From positions 2,157,211 through 2,219,210 of the forward strand of contig RPFO01000106.1 of NCBI GenBank assembly GCA_009746045.1: a stretch of DNA of 62,000 bases. The letters are read 5' to 3'. The DNA is from Mesostigma viride (Eukaryota > Streptophyta > Mesostigmatophyceae > Mesostigmatales > Mesostigmataceae). Each line of letters begins with the position of its first letter. Position 1 is the first letter of the stretch. A program made the translations under genes and the position numbers. The notes beneath the pieces were generated by a model. It did no database searches and was not told where the DNA came from. It worked only from the letters and a program-made list of their open reading frames with translations. This document shows positions 30,367 through 40,739 of the stretch, one piece after another.

Positions 30367-30955
30367 TTGGCAGTTGGCAAGCTAGCTGAAATCACACGGA
30401 GAGAGTGCCAGCACGATGAAAATGCCAGCTGTGCTAGGAACGTGGTACTTGTAATACAGCCTGCATCATTAATAGTGCATGGCGGTGTGCCATTGGATCT
30501 TGTCGCCAAGGGCAATCGTGTTTTTGCAGCCATGCCAGAACAAGGGCCAGAGCATAATCTTGTAACGAAAAGAACTGTCTTGGTGAAGGATGCTCTGGGA
30601 AAACGGTTTCGAAGCTCAAGTTTAGCTGATCATTTTGCGGCCACAATTTTACCAGTGGCGATGGCAAGCAGATTAGTGCCCCGGATGCACGCACATTTTG
30701 CGGGCATCGCAGGGCAGGGCATAGATGCTTGCCCTGACGCAAAGATTGGTCAGAAATGGAGGTTAGAATTCCAGAAGTTGTGTAGCAAGAAGGCCGGGCT
30801 GAAGGCGAGGAAGCAGCAGCACCTTAGCTTCAGGACAATGGCGGAGAGCGGCCACCGACGGCCTTGCTTCGGGGTCGGCAGGTGCAGGAGATCCTCGCCA
30901 GCAGACAATCACGAGGTTTGTGAGCCCCATAAACGAAGAGACGAGGAATGCCATC
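30367..30955 (+). pseudogene. hAT transposase N-terminal fragment, before the copia insertion
   Basis: An open frame of about 195 codons from the left part of the hAT element. It has an ACPDAK...QKWRLEFQKLC segment and a Lys-rich KKAGLKARKQQ stretch, of the kind that follows the BED-type zinc finger in hAT/DUF659 proteins. The frame runs to the copia TSD (CCATC) and continues in phase at 38594 after the insertion. On its own this part would not be diagnostic; the assignment rests on the downstream piece and the TIR/TSD. Confidence 0.5.
30951..30955. repeat. TSD of copia-like element (left copy)
   Basis: CCATC, repeated at 38589-38593. Confidence 0.85.
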
Positions 30956-31430
30956 AGTTAGTCTCCATGCTTTGCTGTAGACTAAGTCTCAAAGGCATTG
31001 TGAATACAACGTATGAATAAGCCTTGTAAACCTACGTTGGTATGTGAATATAAATACCACGTGGGCTATGCAGATAGGAATGCTAGTCGAGTCGCATACG
31101 TTTCCCTAGATAGGTACTTTGGGTACTGAGGTACGTGACAGATGTCAGTACCCATGGTATACGTAGTGTCCTGTCATTGGACGGTACTAGAGTATCCTAG
31201 ATAGGGACCGTACTGCAGCGTGCATTGATCTGTGATCGCACGATGCAGTGACTAGACAGCGACCTGTCATCGTGTGGCCTCGGGCCAACGGTCTGCACCC
31301 AACGGTCACTGGCGGCGCAGCCGGTGAGAGGAACGTTGATAAAGGGTAAACCTATTTTCTAATGAACCAAGCAATTCATTGCTCACAGCCTTCAGTGTTC
31401 TCAAGCAATATATCCCACCGCATTCTAACT
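30956..31430 (+). repeat. Copia-like 5' LTR
   Basis: 475 bp. It differs from 38116-38588 by a 2-bp indel (CCCATGGTATAC against CCCAGTATAC) and a few substitutions near the end. Confidence 0.95.
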
Positions 31431-31448
31431 TGAATTTTATTTGCTACC

Positions 31449-34110
31449 ATGGCTATCACGAACAAGAATGTCGCTAAGAAGCTTACCTACAACGAGGATG
31501 ATGATGGGCAGGATCGGCGGATGCCCAGAGACAACAACAAGAAGCCGGCTGGCGATGCGGCCATTTCCAAGAAAAAGAAAAAGAACAAAAAGACTCACAA
31601 TGGTTGCCAGGACGAGGGGACGGCGGCTGCAAAGCCGACCGACCTACCCCCCTCCCCTGCGAGGCCGGAGGCCGAGACGGCTCCCCCCGGGGGACCGGCT
31701 TACCCTCGACTCCGGCGGCCGCCCCAGCCGCAACCACGGCTGGCGCGGCCATGGCTGCGGAGACCTCGGTGGTAAACCCCACTGAGGCTCCACAGTCCGG
31801 CCCCACGTTGCCATCTCTTCGGGAGCGTATGCCCCGTCAGACGGCCTCGGTGGCACCGGACGGGACGATTACCTTTCGTCCCGCCACATCAAACCTTAAT
31901 GTCCCTTTCGCCCAGGGACACAACCACATTGAGCTAACGTTTGGGCGACCCTCTGCGTCCCTTCTTCGCAAGAAGAAGGACATGGAGAGTATTAAACTCG
32001 CACGGGTGGTGCGAAAACCTGTGGAACCCATCGCCGGACAACCAATGTCCGACGATGAGGTATCCGACACTGCCAGTCTCCCCGATGGGGAGACTGAGAT
32101 CAATCTTACCCCAGCGCTCCTGGCGGTCGAGCAGGCCGCGCTGGTGGCAAATGAAGAACGCCGAGCGAGGCAGCGGGACCGAGAGGTCCGCCGAGAGGCG
32201 GCTTTTCGGCTCGCCGCTAAGCGGCAAGAATATGAAGAGGAGCCGCCCGTCGCCTGGCTACCCACCAGGCGATGGCGGACGCGTACCGCGAGGCCACCCA
32301 GCGGTTACGTGACCTCTTAAAAATGCTGACTATCCCATGCACTATGCGGACAGTCAAGACCTGGCCGAGCTTGCTCGGTCAGCACACTTTAAAACCATGT
32401 CCTCCATCACCCAAGCCAGGGTCACGGAGGCCATCTTGGCCAAACATGGGGTGGTAGCTGAAGAAGCCCCCCCGCTGGAAACCACCAGCAAGAAACCCTC
32501 TCCCCCCAACCCCTGCAGTACAAGGAGGGACTGCTGGCCCTGGGCGCGAGGAAGGGCAAAGAGGCGGACTGTCCAGTCCGGCCTGCTATGATCATGGGAG
32601 ACCACTCCCTGACATACCCGAGGATGAGGCTGCCTTTCAGGCAGCCCTCCGGGAGCATGAGGTACGCAAGGAGATGAAGCGTCTCATGCGGGAGGAGGCC
32701 AGGAGGAGAGAGGGCAGACACCCCTGCCCGCCCCTCCACCGATGGGGCTGGACCCAGTGGGGTTACCCGGACACCCCCGGGCTCCCCCAGGGCCACCATG
32801 ACCCCCCCCCCCTCCCCCACCACCCCAGGTTCGCCCTGTGGGTTGGGGCCCCCTCCCAAACCAGGGGGGGTGGCCAGGACCCCAGGAGGCCCTGGGGGGA
32901 GGTGCAGAGGTGCCACAGGCACCCAACAGGCCTGCTGAGGCCCCCCCAAGGAGCGGGGATGTCCTGGAACAGCTCGCCATTCTCCAGGCCCAGCTGGCCT
33001 CGTTGCAAGATCAGCAGTTAACAGCTAACCAGCTGCAAACTGTCGAGGGCCTGCGCGCCCTGATGTCGCGGTATGAGCGGGGGACCATCAACCTGGACCC
33101 CACCCGCCTGCAACAAGCAACCGACGGCTTCTTGAGGGCCAACCCCCCTCTCACAGGTGTGTTTAACCCTCATAAAAAGGAATCCAAAATCAATATTGCT
33201 GGCTTGCCTGAGGGTCACACTGTTGAACAAGCTAAGCAATTTGTTTTTGCTTTGGAGTATGGGATGGAAGGTCTTAACCTTAGACATCAGTTTAAGGCTC
33301 TCAGGGCCTCCTCCACATTCCATCAATCATCTCCTGCAATCAGAGCATTGATTCAAACCTATCAGGAACGTACCCTGACACCTGAAGCAGCCATTGAACA
33401 GTGGCCTACCTTTATCACTGATCTGAAACAGCTAGTGCTTACCAATAACCACATGGAAGCAGTAGAACGTTTCAACTGGCTTGCTGCATATAAGGTGAAC
33501 AAGAATAACCTCTCTGGGGATGCAAAAACATACAGGGTAATGATTGAGAAAGACCTTGAGCTTCTCAAGCTCCAACCAAGGTATCTCATCCACACCTGGC
33601 TAACAAAAGCTAATTTGCAACCTTCTGTCCTGGCTACCCTGCTTACAGGCCTCAAGTCCCTCTGGGACAACTTCAGAGCTGCCATGCTCTATATCGAGGA
33701 GGCAGTGGACCCCCTGGGTACTGGCAACAACCAGGCCCAGGACCCCAAGGTCCAGGGTGTCCAAGGCCACAAACGCAAGGGGCAGGCCAGCCAGGGGGGG
33801 CACCCAAGACCCACAAGTCCTCCCACCAAGGGGGCAGTGGCTCTCAGGGGCGTGGCAACACGTGGCACCGTGTGCCCCTGCATGGCAACCCCAACAACAA
33901 CAACAACAACAATAACAACAACAGGTCCCAGCAGGGCAACAATAACAACAGGTCCCAACAGGGCCAAAACAACAACAACAACAGGTCCCAGCAGGGCCAG
34001 AACCGGTCCCAGCAGGGAAACAACAACAACAACAACAACAACCAACCTGGCAACCCTGGGGGGTGCCTGAGGTGCTTCCAACGAGGGCACGGCACAACTG
34101 CCCCAACAAC
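31449..34110 (+). CDS. Copia-like gag (frame-broken)
   Basis: ATG at 31449, only 18 bases after the LTR. The N-terminus is Lys-rich (SKKKKKNKK), followed by an acidic/basic coiled region (about 31770-32310). A Pro-rich linker precedes a capsid-like domain (about 32950-33700; GLPEGHTVEQAKQFVF). An Asn-rich stretch with RSQQG repeats (33875-34050) and a knuckle CLRCFQRGH then C close it. The frame changes several times (near 31690, 32270, 32335, about 32510-32600, 33800 and 34095), often at C or G runs and by a missing base. The longest clean segment is 32838-33810. Confidence 0.75.
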
Positions 34111-36912
34111 GACTCCCTGGCCAACGGGGTGGATCTCTGCCCGGGCTGCTGGCACGCACGTCATCCCCTGGGGCCTCCAGGCAGCCGTTGCAACAGGCCT
34201 CGCTACCCAAATCAATGTGAGTTCACTCACCTTATGTACTCTGAGGATGATGATCTCATTACCATTGGGGATGGCAACCAGGGCATAATTGATTTTGAGG
34301 CAGCAACCTTACTGTCCTCCCAACACCCTGTTCTGGAACCTTACATAAAAGCACTAACCCCTACTGTTGACAACTCCATAGATATCAAGGAGCTTGCTCA
34401 TCAGCTGCACCTAGCCATGGGTCATGAAACAGTGGCTGAGGAACTGGCCAGACGGCTGGGGGGTAGTAGCATGGGAAAACAACTCAGGAATGCAGTAAAA
34501 CTGGCTAGACAACACTGTCAAGAATGTCAGTTCAATAGCCCCAAACCTCAAAAATGGCATACTGCAACTCCTTCCACCAATAGGGGCATGATAGTGGGGG
34601 ATGTGATGCACATCAACAAAGATGTCCAACCCTACCTGATCCTAAAAGACTCATGGTCCAGGTTCACAGTAATGGAACCCCTACCTGGCATGTCTGCAGG
34701 GCAGCTACGTGTTGCACTCATGATTGCTTTACCCAGATTCTACCCAGTTGACAGAATTTTGCTTGATCAACAATTTTCTTGTCTGACTGACCTGGAAGGG
34801 TGTGAAGCAATAGAGATTGCTGGGCTGGAAGATCATGAGGGTCAGGGGGTCATTGAAAGAACCATCAGATCTGTCAAAACCCTACTAGCCAAAAATCCTT
34901 CCAAGGATGCTACTTCAGGGGTCTATTGTGACAGGGCACTCTGGTGTCATGAAATGTGCACAACCCTAAACATGAGACCTGTCTTGCATGCCACGTGGGG
35001 TGAAGTAATCCCAGCAGGCCTGCAGGCAGGTGTATATCCCCCAGAGGTGATAGCACTGTACAACACTGCACGTGCACAAACCTCAGCAAAACTGGCAGAA
35101 AAAGATAAAACCCATTCCAGGCCAGTATTCCAAAAAGGTGATCAAGTTCTCTATTACAAGGAAAACAGCTTTGGTAAGGTTGGAACTTGGCTAGGTCCAG
35201 TTACCATCCGTGGATTTACCAAAAACAGCAAGACCGTGGAGGTCAAGCACAATATCAATGGGAAGCGTCACAGGGTGAGCTGTCATAGAATTAAGAAGTA
35301 TTATTCTCCCATGGCAGACGTGCCTGGGGAAGAGTCTTTAAGCATGGACTCACTACTTCTATCTGGCAACTCCAGCATGCCCAGCAGTAGCTCTGAGCCA
35401 CCAATTACTGCTGTTGACAGCACCACAGCACCCTCTGTGAACCCTTCCACCCTCAGTGAAGCCAGGCCCACTTCACAACCTGGGGATTGCTTAACCAGGC
35501 ACGAGGTAGCTGGGTTGGAAGCATTAGCTCAGCCCCAAGGCACCAAATTGTCTGCCAACCCTCCCGCTCTGAGGTCAAGATTGGCAGTCGCCTTGCAAGC
35601 ATTACACAGGTCACATAAGCAACAAGCTGCTGTGGCCGCAGGGTTGGCAAAAGTCTCAGCTGTGTGCACTAGTCAGGACCCCTGGACCCTGGCAATAGAC
35701 ACTCAGGCACAGGTCAGTGTGATCAGTGCACAAGCCATCCCTGGTCTTGAGATTGCACCTTCATTTTGGGCACGGGTGCAGGATTTCTCAGGCCAAAGCT
35801 CACTGGATGTAGTGGGACAAGTGATGCTCCCTATACTTGGTATTCAGACACCCTTCCAGGTGGTGGAGGGGTACTCTGGTAACACCTTGTTGGGGGAACC
35901 TTTTGTATCCTATCCTGGGGTGCTTATCTCAGCTAATGAGCTCAGTGTCACAGGGGTGGGTGCAGTTCCTCTGGACCACTTTAAAATCCCTCTCTCCAGT
36001 ATTGTCCCTGGTATGGATGCTGTCATCAAGGCAGTCAACACTCAGTATGCACCAGGGGAGATCCCTGATCTGGACAAGTTAGTGCACAGCCAGTTCCTCC
36101 ATCCCTCAGCCTTTGGGCTGGGTAAGTGGGACATAGCCATGCACTCACCCCACCAAATCTCCCACGTCATACAAGAATGCAAAACACAAAAAGGGTTTAC
36201 CAAGTGGCTGATGGCCATTGTCCACCAAGCCAGGCAGGAATGGGTCCTGCCCAACCCCAAAAACCCTCAATACAAACCGCCTGTCACCCCTTCATGGGAC
36301 GTGCCAGAGGGAGCCAAAAAGCTCAGATTAAAATTTGTTCTCAAACAAAAACCACAAAAAGTGGGCTCCCCAATCTTCCATGCCAGACCATGTGTCACAG
36401 AATTAAAGGGGACATCCACACTGCCAAAAGGGGAAACATACACACCTGGGCTGCAACAAACCTCACTCAGGATCATGCTCTCCCTATTCCTCCACAACCT
36501 CAATGCAGGCCAAGACTATGTCTGCAAAGCCACTGATATTAAAAGGGCCTTCCTCAGGGGGGACCCAGAAAAGGCTGAATCTGTGTGGAAAGGGAAGGTG
36601 TACGTGGTAGACACCCCAGCTGTGTGGAAACCTTATATTGATGAGCCCCACCTTATCATCAACATTGGGGTGGAAGGGCTTGTCAGTGCCCCAAAAATTT
36701 TCAGAGACTCAGCAGAGGAAGTATTCAAAAAGCTCAAGGCCACGTATGATGCAACCTGGACCCATGCTTTTTTGTTGTACCCACCCCCTCTGGACTGCTG
36801 TTCTTTGTGTGGCATGGAGATGACCAACTCATTTGTGGGCCTAGAGCTGAGGTGGAAAAATTTATTCAGCAGGTCCAGGAATCATATGAGATTGGCAAAC
36901 AGGTGGAATTGA
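34063..36912 (+). CDS. Copia-like pol: integrase, protease, reverse transcriptase (first part)
   Basis: One 949-codon frame. Residues 112-160: HHCC finger (HQLHLAMGH ... CQEC). Integrase core: Asp in GDVMHIN near 181, Asp in ILLDQQ near 232, Glu in GVIERTIRS near 264, then a C-terminal DNA-binding-like domain (GDQVLYYKEN, VSCHRIKKYY). After a Ser/Thr/Pro-rich linker comes a retroviral-type aspartic protease: AIDTQAQVSVIS near 544 and TLLGEPFVS near 609. The usual Gly after D-T is replaced by Gln. RT begins near 745 (LRLKFVLKQKP; CKATDIKRAFLRG near 825). No protease lies between gag and integrase, where copia elements normally have it. The frame is lost at 36790 in a C run, just before the catalytic Asp pair. 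Confidence 0.9.
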   Translation: MPEVLPTRARHNCPNNDSLANGVDLCPGCWHARHPLGPPGSRCNRPRYPNQCEFTHLMYSEDDDLITIGDGNQGIIDFEAATLLSSQHPVLEPYIKALTPTVDNSIDIKELAHQLHLAMGHETVAEELARRLGGSSMGKQLRNAVKLARQHCQECQFNSPKPQKWHTATPSTNRGMIVGDVMHINKDVQPYLILKDSWSRFTVMEPLPGMSAGQLRVALMIALPRFYPVDRILLDQQFSCLTDLEGCEAIEIAGLEDHEGQGVIERTIRSVKTLLAKNPSKDATSGVYCDRALWCHEMCTTLNMRPVLHATWGEVIPAGLQAGVYPPEVIALYNTARAQTSAKLAEKDKTHSRPVFQKGDQVLYYKENSFGKVGTWLGPVTIRGFTKNSKTVEVKHNINGKRHRVSCHRIKKYYSPMADVPGEESLSMDSLLLSGNSSMPSSSSEPPITAVDSTTAPSVNPSTLSEARPTSQPGDCLTRHEVAGLEALAQPQGTKLSANPPALRSRLAVALQALHRSHKQQAAVAAGLAKVSAVCTSQDPWTLAIDTQAQVSVISAQAIPGLEIAPSFWARVQDFSGQSSLDVVGQVMLPILGIQTPFQVVEGYSGNTLLGEPFVSYPGVLISANELSVTGVGAVPLDHFKIPLSSIVPGMDAVIKAVNTQYAPGEIPDLDKLVHSQFLHPSAFGLGKWDIAMHSPHQISHVIQECKTQKGFTKWLMAIVHQARQEWVLPNPKNPQYKPPVTPSWDVPEGAKKLRLKFVLKQKPQKVGSPIFHARPCVTELKGTSTLPKGETYTPGLQQTSLRIMLSLFLHNLNAGQDYVCKATDIKRAFLRGDPEKAESVWKGKVYVVDTPAVWKPYIDEPHLIINIGVEGLVSAPKIFRDSAEEVFKKLKATYDATWTHAFLLYPPPLDCCSLCGMEMTNSFVGLELRWKNLFSRSRNHMRLANRWN

Positions 36913-37583
36913 GCACAACCCCCATCCAGTTCTGTGGCATCATGTTGCAGCTGCACAGGCAGCCAGATCAATGGGTCTGCTCTCTCTCTCCTCCTGCAGA
37001 ATATATCCAAGACTGTCTAGATCTGCTGCAGGATAACTACCTCCCCTTACACATGTGTGCCACTGTTCAGGGCAAACTGGGGTGGTGGTCAGCCATCTGT
37101 GGGGCTCCCTTAGCTGTCATCAGCAGGGTCACCCATGATGTTCTAGTCAAGATAAAATGCAGTCACATCAGGAAGTTGGTCAATGACTGTCCCCCCCTCA
37201 TCCTCCATGGCCTGAATCTGATGGAAGACATCCACATCCAATGTGTCATGGACAGCTCCATGGAGAGCAGAACAATCAATCAGATGGGGGCACGGGAATC
37301 AGGGCTGTTTTTTCTCACCAACAGGTCAGATTACATGTCCCTCACTTCCTGGTACAGCAGGCTACACCGCAGAAAACCTGGCAGCAGCAACTCAGCTGAA
37401 TGTCGTGCTGTGGTGTCTGCTGCATTGCATGCTCGTTCCCTGCAGCACATGCTCACCTGGCTACAAACCCAGGCAGGCAGCACATGCAATGTCATCTCAC
37501 ATCTCTATACTGACAGCTCTGTGATCAGTTTTCTAACCAAGAAATCTGTTTCTGCTGCTGTCCACACTGACTGGATTGGGTGA
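36790..37583 (+). CDS. Copia-like pol: RT palm end and RNase H
   Basis: Continues RT after a one-base shift: FFVWHGDDQLICG is the copia-type (Y/H)xDDQL catalytic motif, giving HGDD where YVDD is usual. Then come the thumb and RNase H: the start near VMDSSM at 37245, SNSAECRAVVSAALHARSL (catalytic Glu) near 37386, and LYTDSSV (catalytic Asp) near 37505. The frame breaks once more at 37580 (ATTGGGTGA). Confidence 0.85.
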
Positions 37584-37741
37584 TCCTCAAACAGGAGGCC
37601 ACCTATTTTTCCAGCTGGACTCATGTGGATGATGAGGACAACCCAGCAGACGCTCTAACGAAGCTGCGGGATGCTGCTGGCCAACAGTACCAGCTCCTCT
37701 TTCAGAACATGAACCCCTATGATATCAGAGTCAGTGTTTGA
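37578..37741 (+). CDS. Copia-like pol: RNase H C-terminal end
   Basis: After the shift the frame reads WVILKQEATYFSSWTHVDDE, then NPADALTKL, the conserved end of copia RNase H, and stops at 37739-37741. It is not listed as an ATG ORF because it is a tail piece. Confidence 0.8.
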
Positions 37742-38115
37742 ATAAATGACTGGCCATAGCACAGTACACAACCACCACACCCCCTTACCACAGCGATAGC
37801 TGCTGGGCGCCATAAAATTCAACACATTCGTTGTGGGGTGTGAGTGCTGGCTAGGTCAGATTTGTATCCATTTGCAGCTTGAGGACACAAGCTTTGTATC
37901 CATTTACTTAATGTGTGCTTCAGTAACTGGCCAAACCAGCCAGCTGTGTACACCTTATTTAATGTGCAATATAACACCTGGCCAGAACAGCCAGCTGTAA
38001 CCAACCTGGCTCAACCAGCCATGTCTCTTTTGTACCCCTAATCAACTTAAAAACAATAACAATAATGTTGGGGGTGCAGACCTGCATTAAGAAATAAATA
38101 ATAAAACAATACTGG
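37742..38115 (+). other. Copia-like 3' untranslated region
   Basis: Contains three imperfect copies of a CTGGCCAxAxCAGCCAGCTGT-like palindromic unit (37927-38025). No obvious polypurine tract abuts the LTR; the last bases are AACAATACTGG. Confidence 0.6.
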
Positions 38116-38588
38116 AGTTAGTCTCCATGCTTTGCTGTAGACTAAGTCTCAAAGGCATTGTGAATACAACGTATGAATAAGCCTTGTAAACCTACGTTGG
38201 TATGTGAATATAAATACCACGTGGGCTATGCAGATAGGAATGCTAGTCGAGTCGCATACGTTTCCCTAGATAGGTACTTTGGGTACTGAGGTACGTGACA
38301 GATGTCAGTACCCAGTATACGTAGTGTCCTGTCATTGGACGGTACTAGAGTATCCTAGATAGGGACCGTACTGCAGCGTGCATTGATCTGTGATCGCACG
38401 ATGCAGTGACTAGACAGCGACCTGTCATCGTGTGGCCTCGGGCCAACGGTCTGCACCCAACGGTCACTGGCGGCGCAGCCGGTGAGAGGAACGTTGATAA
38501 AGGGTAAACCTATTTTCTAATGAACCAAGCAATTCATTGCTCACAGCCTACAGTGTTCTCAAGCAATATATCCCACCGCAATCTAACT
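38116..38588 (+). repeat. Copia-like 3' LTR
   Basis: 473 bp, AGTTAG...CTAACT ends, nearly identical to 30956-31430. Confidence 0.95.
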
Positions 38589-38593
38589 CCATC
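38589..38593. repeat. TSD of copia-like element (right copy)
   Basis: CCATC, identical to 30951-30955. Confidence 0.85.
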
Positions 38594-38790
38594 TCCTGGT
38601 GGTGAACTTCTTTGTTGAGAATGCTATTTCCTTCCACGCGGCTCAGAGCCGCTCTTTCAAGGCGATGATTGCCGGCCTTAGTCAGTACAAAGGGCTGATC
38701 ACTGCTCCCGGACTTGGCATGCACAATAAATGCTTGCAAGGAATGTGCACATATTGCATTAAAAATTTACGGCAGGCTGGTGGGGAATAA
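38594..38790 (+). pseudogene. hAT transposase (DUF659-type) fragment, after the copia insertion
   Basis: Continues the frame from 30955. NFFVENAISFHAAQSRSFKAM followed by an SQY...G..AP.L segment is the characteristic start of the DUF659/hAT transposase core. The DDE catalytic domain and dimerisation domain are absent; a stop follows at 38788 and the right TIR lies 245 bases on. Confidence 0.7.
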
Positions 38791-39034
38791 GTGCAAGGAA
38801 TTCTATTATTTATTAATTAATGGTGCAGATTAAATTATGCCTTCCACCATAATTTTATACTGATCTCCATGCATAACTATGCCCCCTAAGGCCTAAACCC
38901 TAATAAAGGCCCATTCATAATAACCATGCTGCACACTGCCACGTATTCTGGTGACGTATTCTGCCATGCTCCACGCATAATACTCGTATTTTGAGGCCGA
39001 CGTATTTGACGTACCGACGTATTGGCCAACCTGG

Positions 39035-39042
39035 CCCACGGC
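39035..39042. repeat. 8-bp TSD of hAT-like element (right copy)
   Basis: CCCACGGC, identical to 30128-30135. Confidence 0.8.
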
Positions 39043-39644
39043 TCTCTGGGCAATCAAACAACCAAACAACCAATCACCCAGCTATACAACCACCTAACCA
39101 CCTAACCACTCAACAACACAATCACCGAACCACCTCACTACCCAACACCCAAACCAGCCAGGCATGTGCCCGCCTCGCATGCCCTCACCATTGCAACACC
39201 CCATACACGCCCCGCTCACCTAGCCAGCCACACACCCAGGCAGTCTCATCCTCAACTCACGCATGAAGGCAATATCAGCCATGCATGGCCTCACCTTGCA
39301 TCACTTGCATTGCCTGGGTAATTTGCATGAGACAGCTTCCATCTCATTGTCAGCAACTGAAAAGGCTCTTTCTTCACAGTAATGAATAAGCAACAACATT
39401 GGAAACGTTCTCCCATCCCTCTTTAAAACAGTCTTTAAATCATAAAGACAAGGGCAAATATCTGGACAAGGTGGCAATAACCACTGCACCATGCTCTTGA
39501 GAAAGATCCAGCTTTCTACCCTTTCAGAAGCTGCCTTGCGTTAGCAACGATCGATTCTGGGCCCTCTGGCTCGCTCACCTGGCTTAATCTGCGCTTCTTT
39601 ATGGCTGCCGGGATATGCGAAGCTTGGGCCGAGGGTGTCGTGGC
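39043..39644. other. Degraded CCACC-type tract and unassigned DNA
   Basis: 39043-39270 is an ACCACC/AACCACC-rich degenerate tract, the continuation of 29498-30135. 39300-39640 has a short minus-strand frame (39301-39492) that I do not recognise. The last five bases (39640-39644, GTGGC) are the Gypsy-2 TSD. Confidence 0.5.
39640..39644. repeat. TSD of Gypsy-2 (left copy)
   Basis: GTGGC, repeated at 53131-53135. Confidence 0.85.
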
Positions 39645-40215
39645 TGTTACGTCGCGTAACAATTCGTTGTAGTTACGGACGTAAATTAGGTCTTTTGGCT
39701 CGGTTGTCCCTAGGTTTACGTGTAGCTCCTACCGGGACACTATTGTCCTCGTAACAGTACCGTGGTACATTGGGTGCCTTTGGGGCGCCGCGCCGCGTAC
39801 TTTACTAGTGGTCCTGATCCTTTGGTAGAATGTAGTGGACCAGCGTGCATCTGTAGATGTAGTGGACCAGCGTGCATCTGTAGGCGAGGGCCATGTCGGC
39901 CCGAGCGTGTTGGACCGTTGGTGACCATTTATGCACGTTCTACCCCTCGTGTGTGCACTCGGCGTGTGTTAAATGAATTAACACATATAGGCTTGGGTCA
40001 CGGCAGTGTAGTTGTGTTTTCTTCCTCTATTCCTGGAATAAACGGGTTGTGTAAATGGCTTATGGCGTATTATAGCAACACTTACGTTAATGCATTGAGA
40101 TCTGGATCGTCTCGTTCGTCTTTCGCTAGAGGTTTAACTAGAGGAGGCTTGACTAGTTTAGGTAGCATCAGGCCAGCTAGAGGTAGAGGTAGTGGTAGAT
40201 ACCCGCGGCGTAACA
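39645..40215 (+). repeat. Gypsy-2 5' LTR
   Basis: 571 bp. It contains a tandem pair of a 27-bp unit (TGTAGTGGACCAGCGTGCAT core) near 39830-39885. Nearly identical to 52561-53130. Confidence 0.95.
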
Positions 40216-40216
40216 A

Positions 40217-40234
40217 TGGACTCGGAGGAATTTT
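40217..40234 (+). other. Gypsy-2 primer-binding site (candidate)
   Basis: TGGACTCGGAGGAATTTT one base after the LTR; it starts with TGG and shares CGGAGGAA with the Gypsy-1 site. tRNA not identified. Confidence 0.6.
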
Positions 40235-40739
40235 AGATATAGAGCGAGACGACGATCCCCTGCAACATAAGTCATCGAATCAACCCTTCCGCGGCTGGGA
40301 AAATGAAGACGACACCTACTTGACAGGTAATGGGCGGGTCGCCTGCGAGCTGGGGGGGTAGTGCTGCCCGATTCGGGACACGCCCTGCCTAGAAGATAGA
40401 CCTGCTCGAAGCGGAAAAGCCTTTTATAGATAGTTCCTTTCCCTCATTTCGTTTTCCTGAATGTTGCTTACCGTCGTAGATAGAGGATGTCGTAGATAGG
40501 TGATGGTTTCGGTTCGGTGTTAGTGAGACGATTAGCGTCTTGGTAGGTTCCACCTTTTCCTTCGTGTTGCTGCTCATTAGACGGCCGCACTCGCAGAAAT
40601 TCACTGGGTCGCTGACTTTAGGACTACGAGCGCTGGACCATTGTCGCCCTCGTCATTTCGGTGATCCAGATAACCCAGCTAAGTCGACTCCTACCCCTTC
40701 CACTCCTATCGTGACTACTCAAGAACAAGGTGCGTTACC
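40235..40739 (+). other. Gypsy-2 5' leader
   Basis: Untranslated leader before the split hybrid-binding ORF. It contains a GTCGTAGATAG direct repeat near 40473-40501. Nothing else recognised. Confidence 0.5.

Larger units (their letters stand above)
30956..38588 (+). mobile_element. Copia-like LTR retrotransposon with IN-PR-RT order
   Basis: A 7.6-kb element inserted in the hAT transposase frame, with a 5-bp TSD. LTRs of 475 and 473 bp are nearly identical. LTR termini are AGTTAG...CTAACT instead of TG...CA. Coding order: gag with zinc knuckles, integrase, aspartic protease, RT, RNase H. At least six reading-frame breaks occur. I see no tRNA-type PBS (TGG...) after the 5' LTR and no clean polypurine tract before the 3' LTR. 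Confidence 0.9.
30136..39034 (+). mobile_element. hAT-like DNA transposon, internally deleted and hosting a copia element
   Basis: The left end CCAGGTTGGCAAATACG and the right end (reverse complement) CCAGGTTGGCCAATACG form terminal inverted repeats, inside 8-bp duplications. Subterminal regions are rich in CGTATT words. The host element would be about 1.26 kb without the 7.6-kb copia insertion, too short for a full hAT transposase, so it is probably a non-autonomous deletion derivative keeping only an N-terminal transposase piece. Confidence 0.75.
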
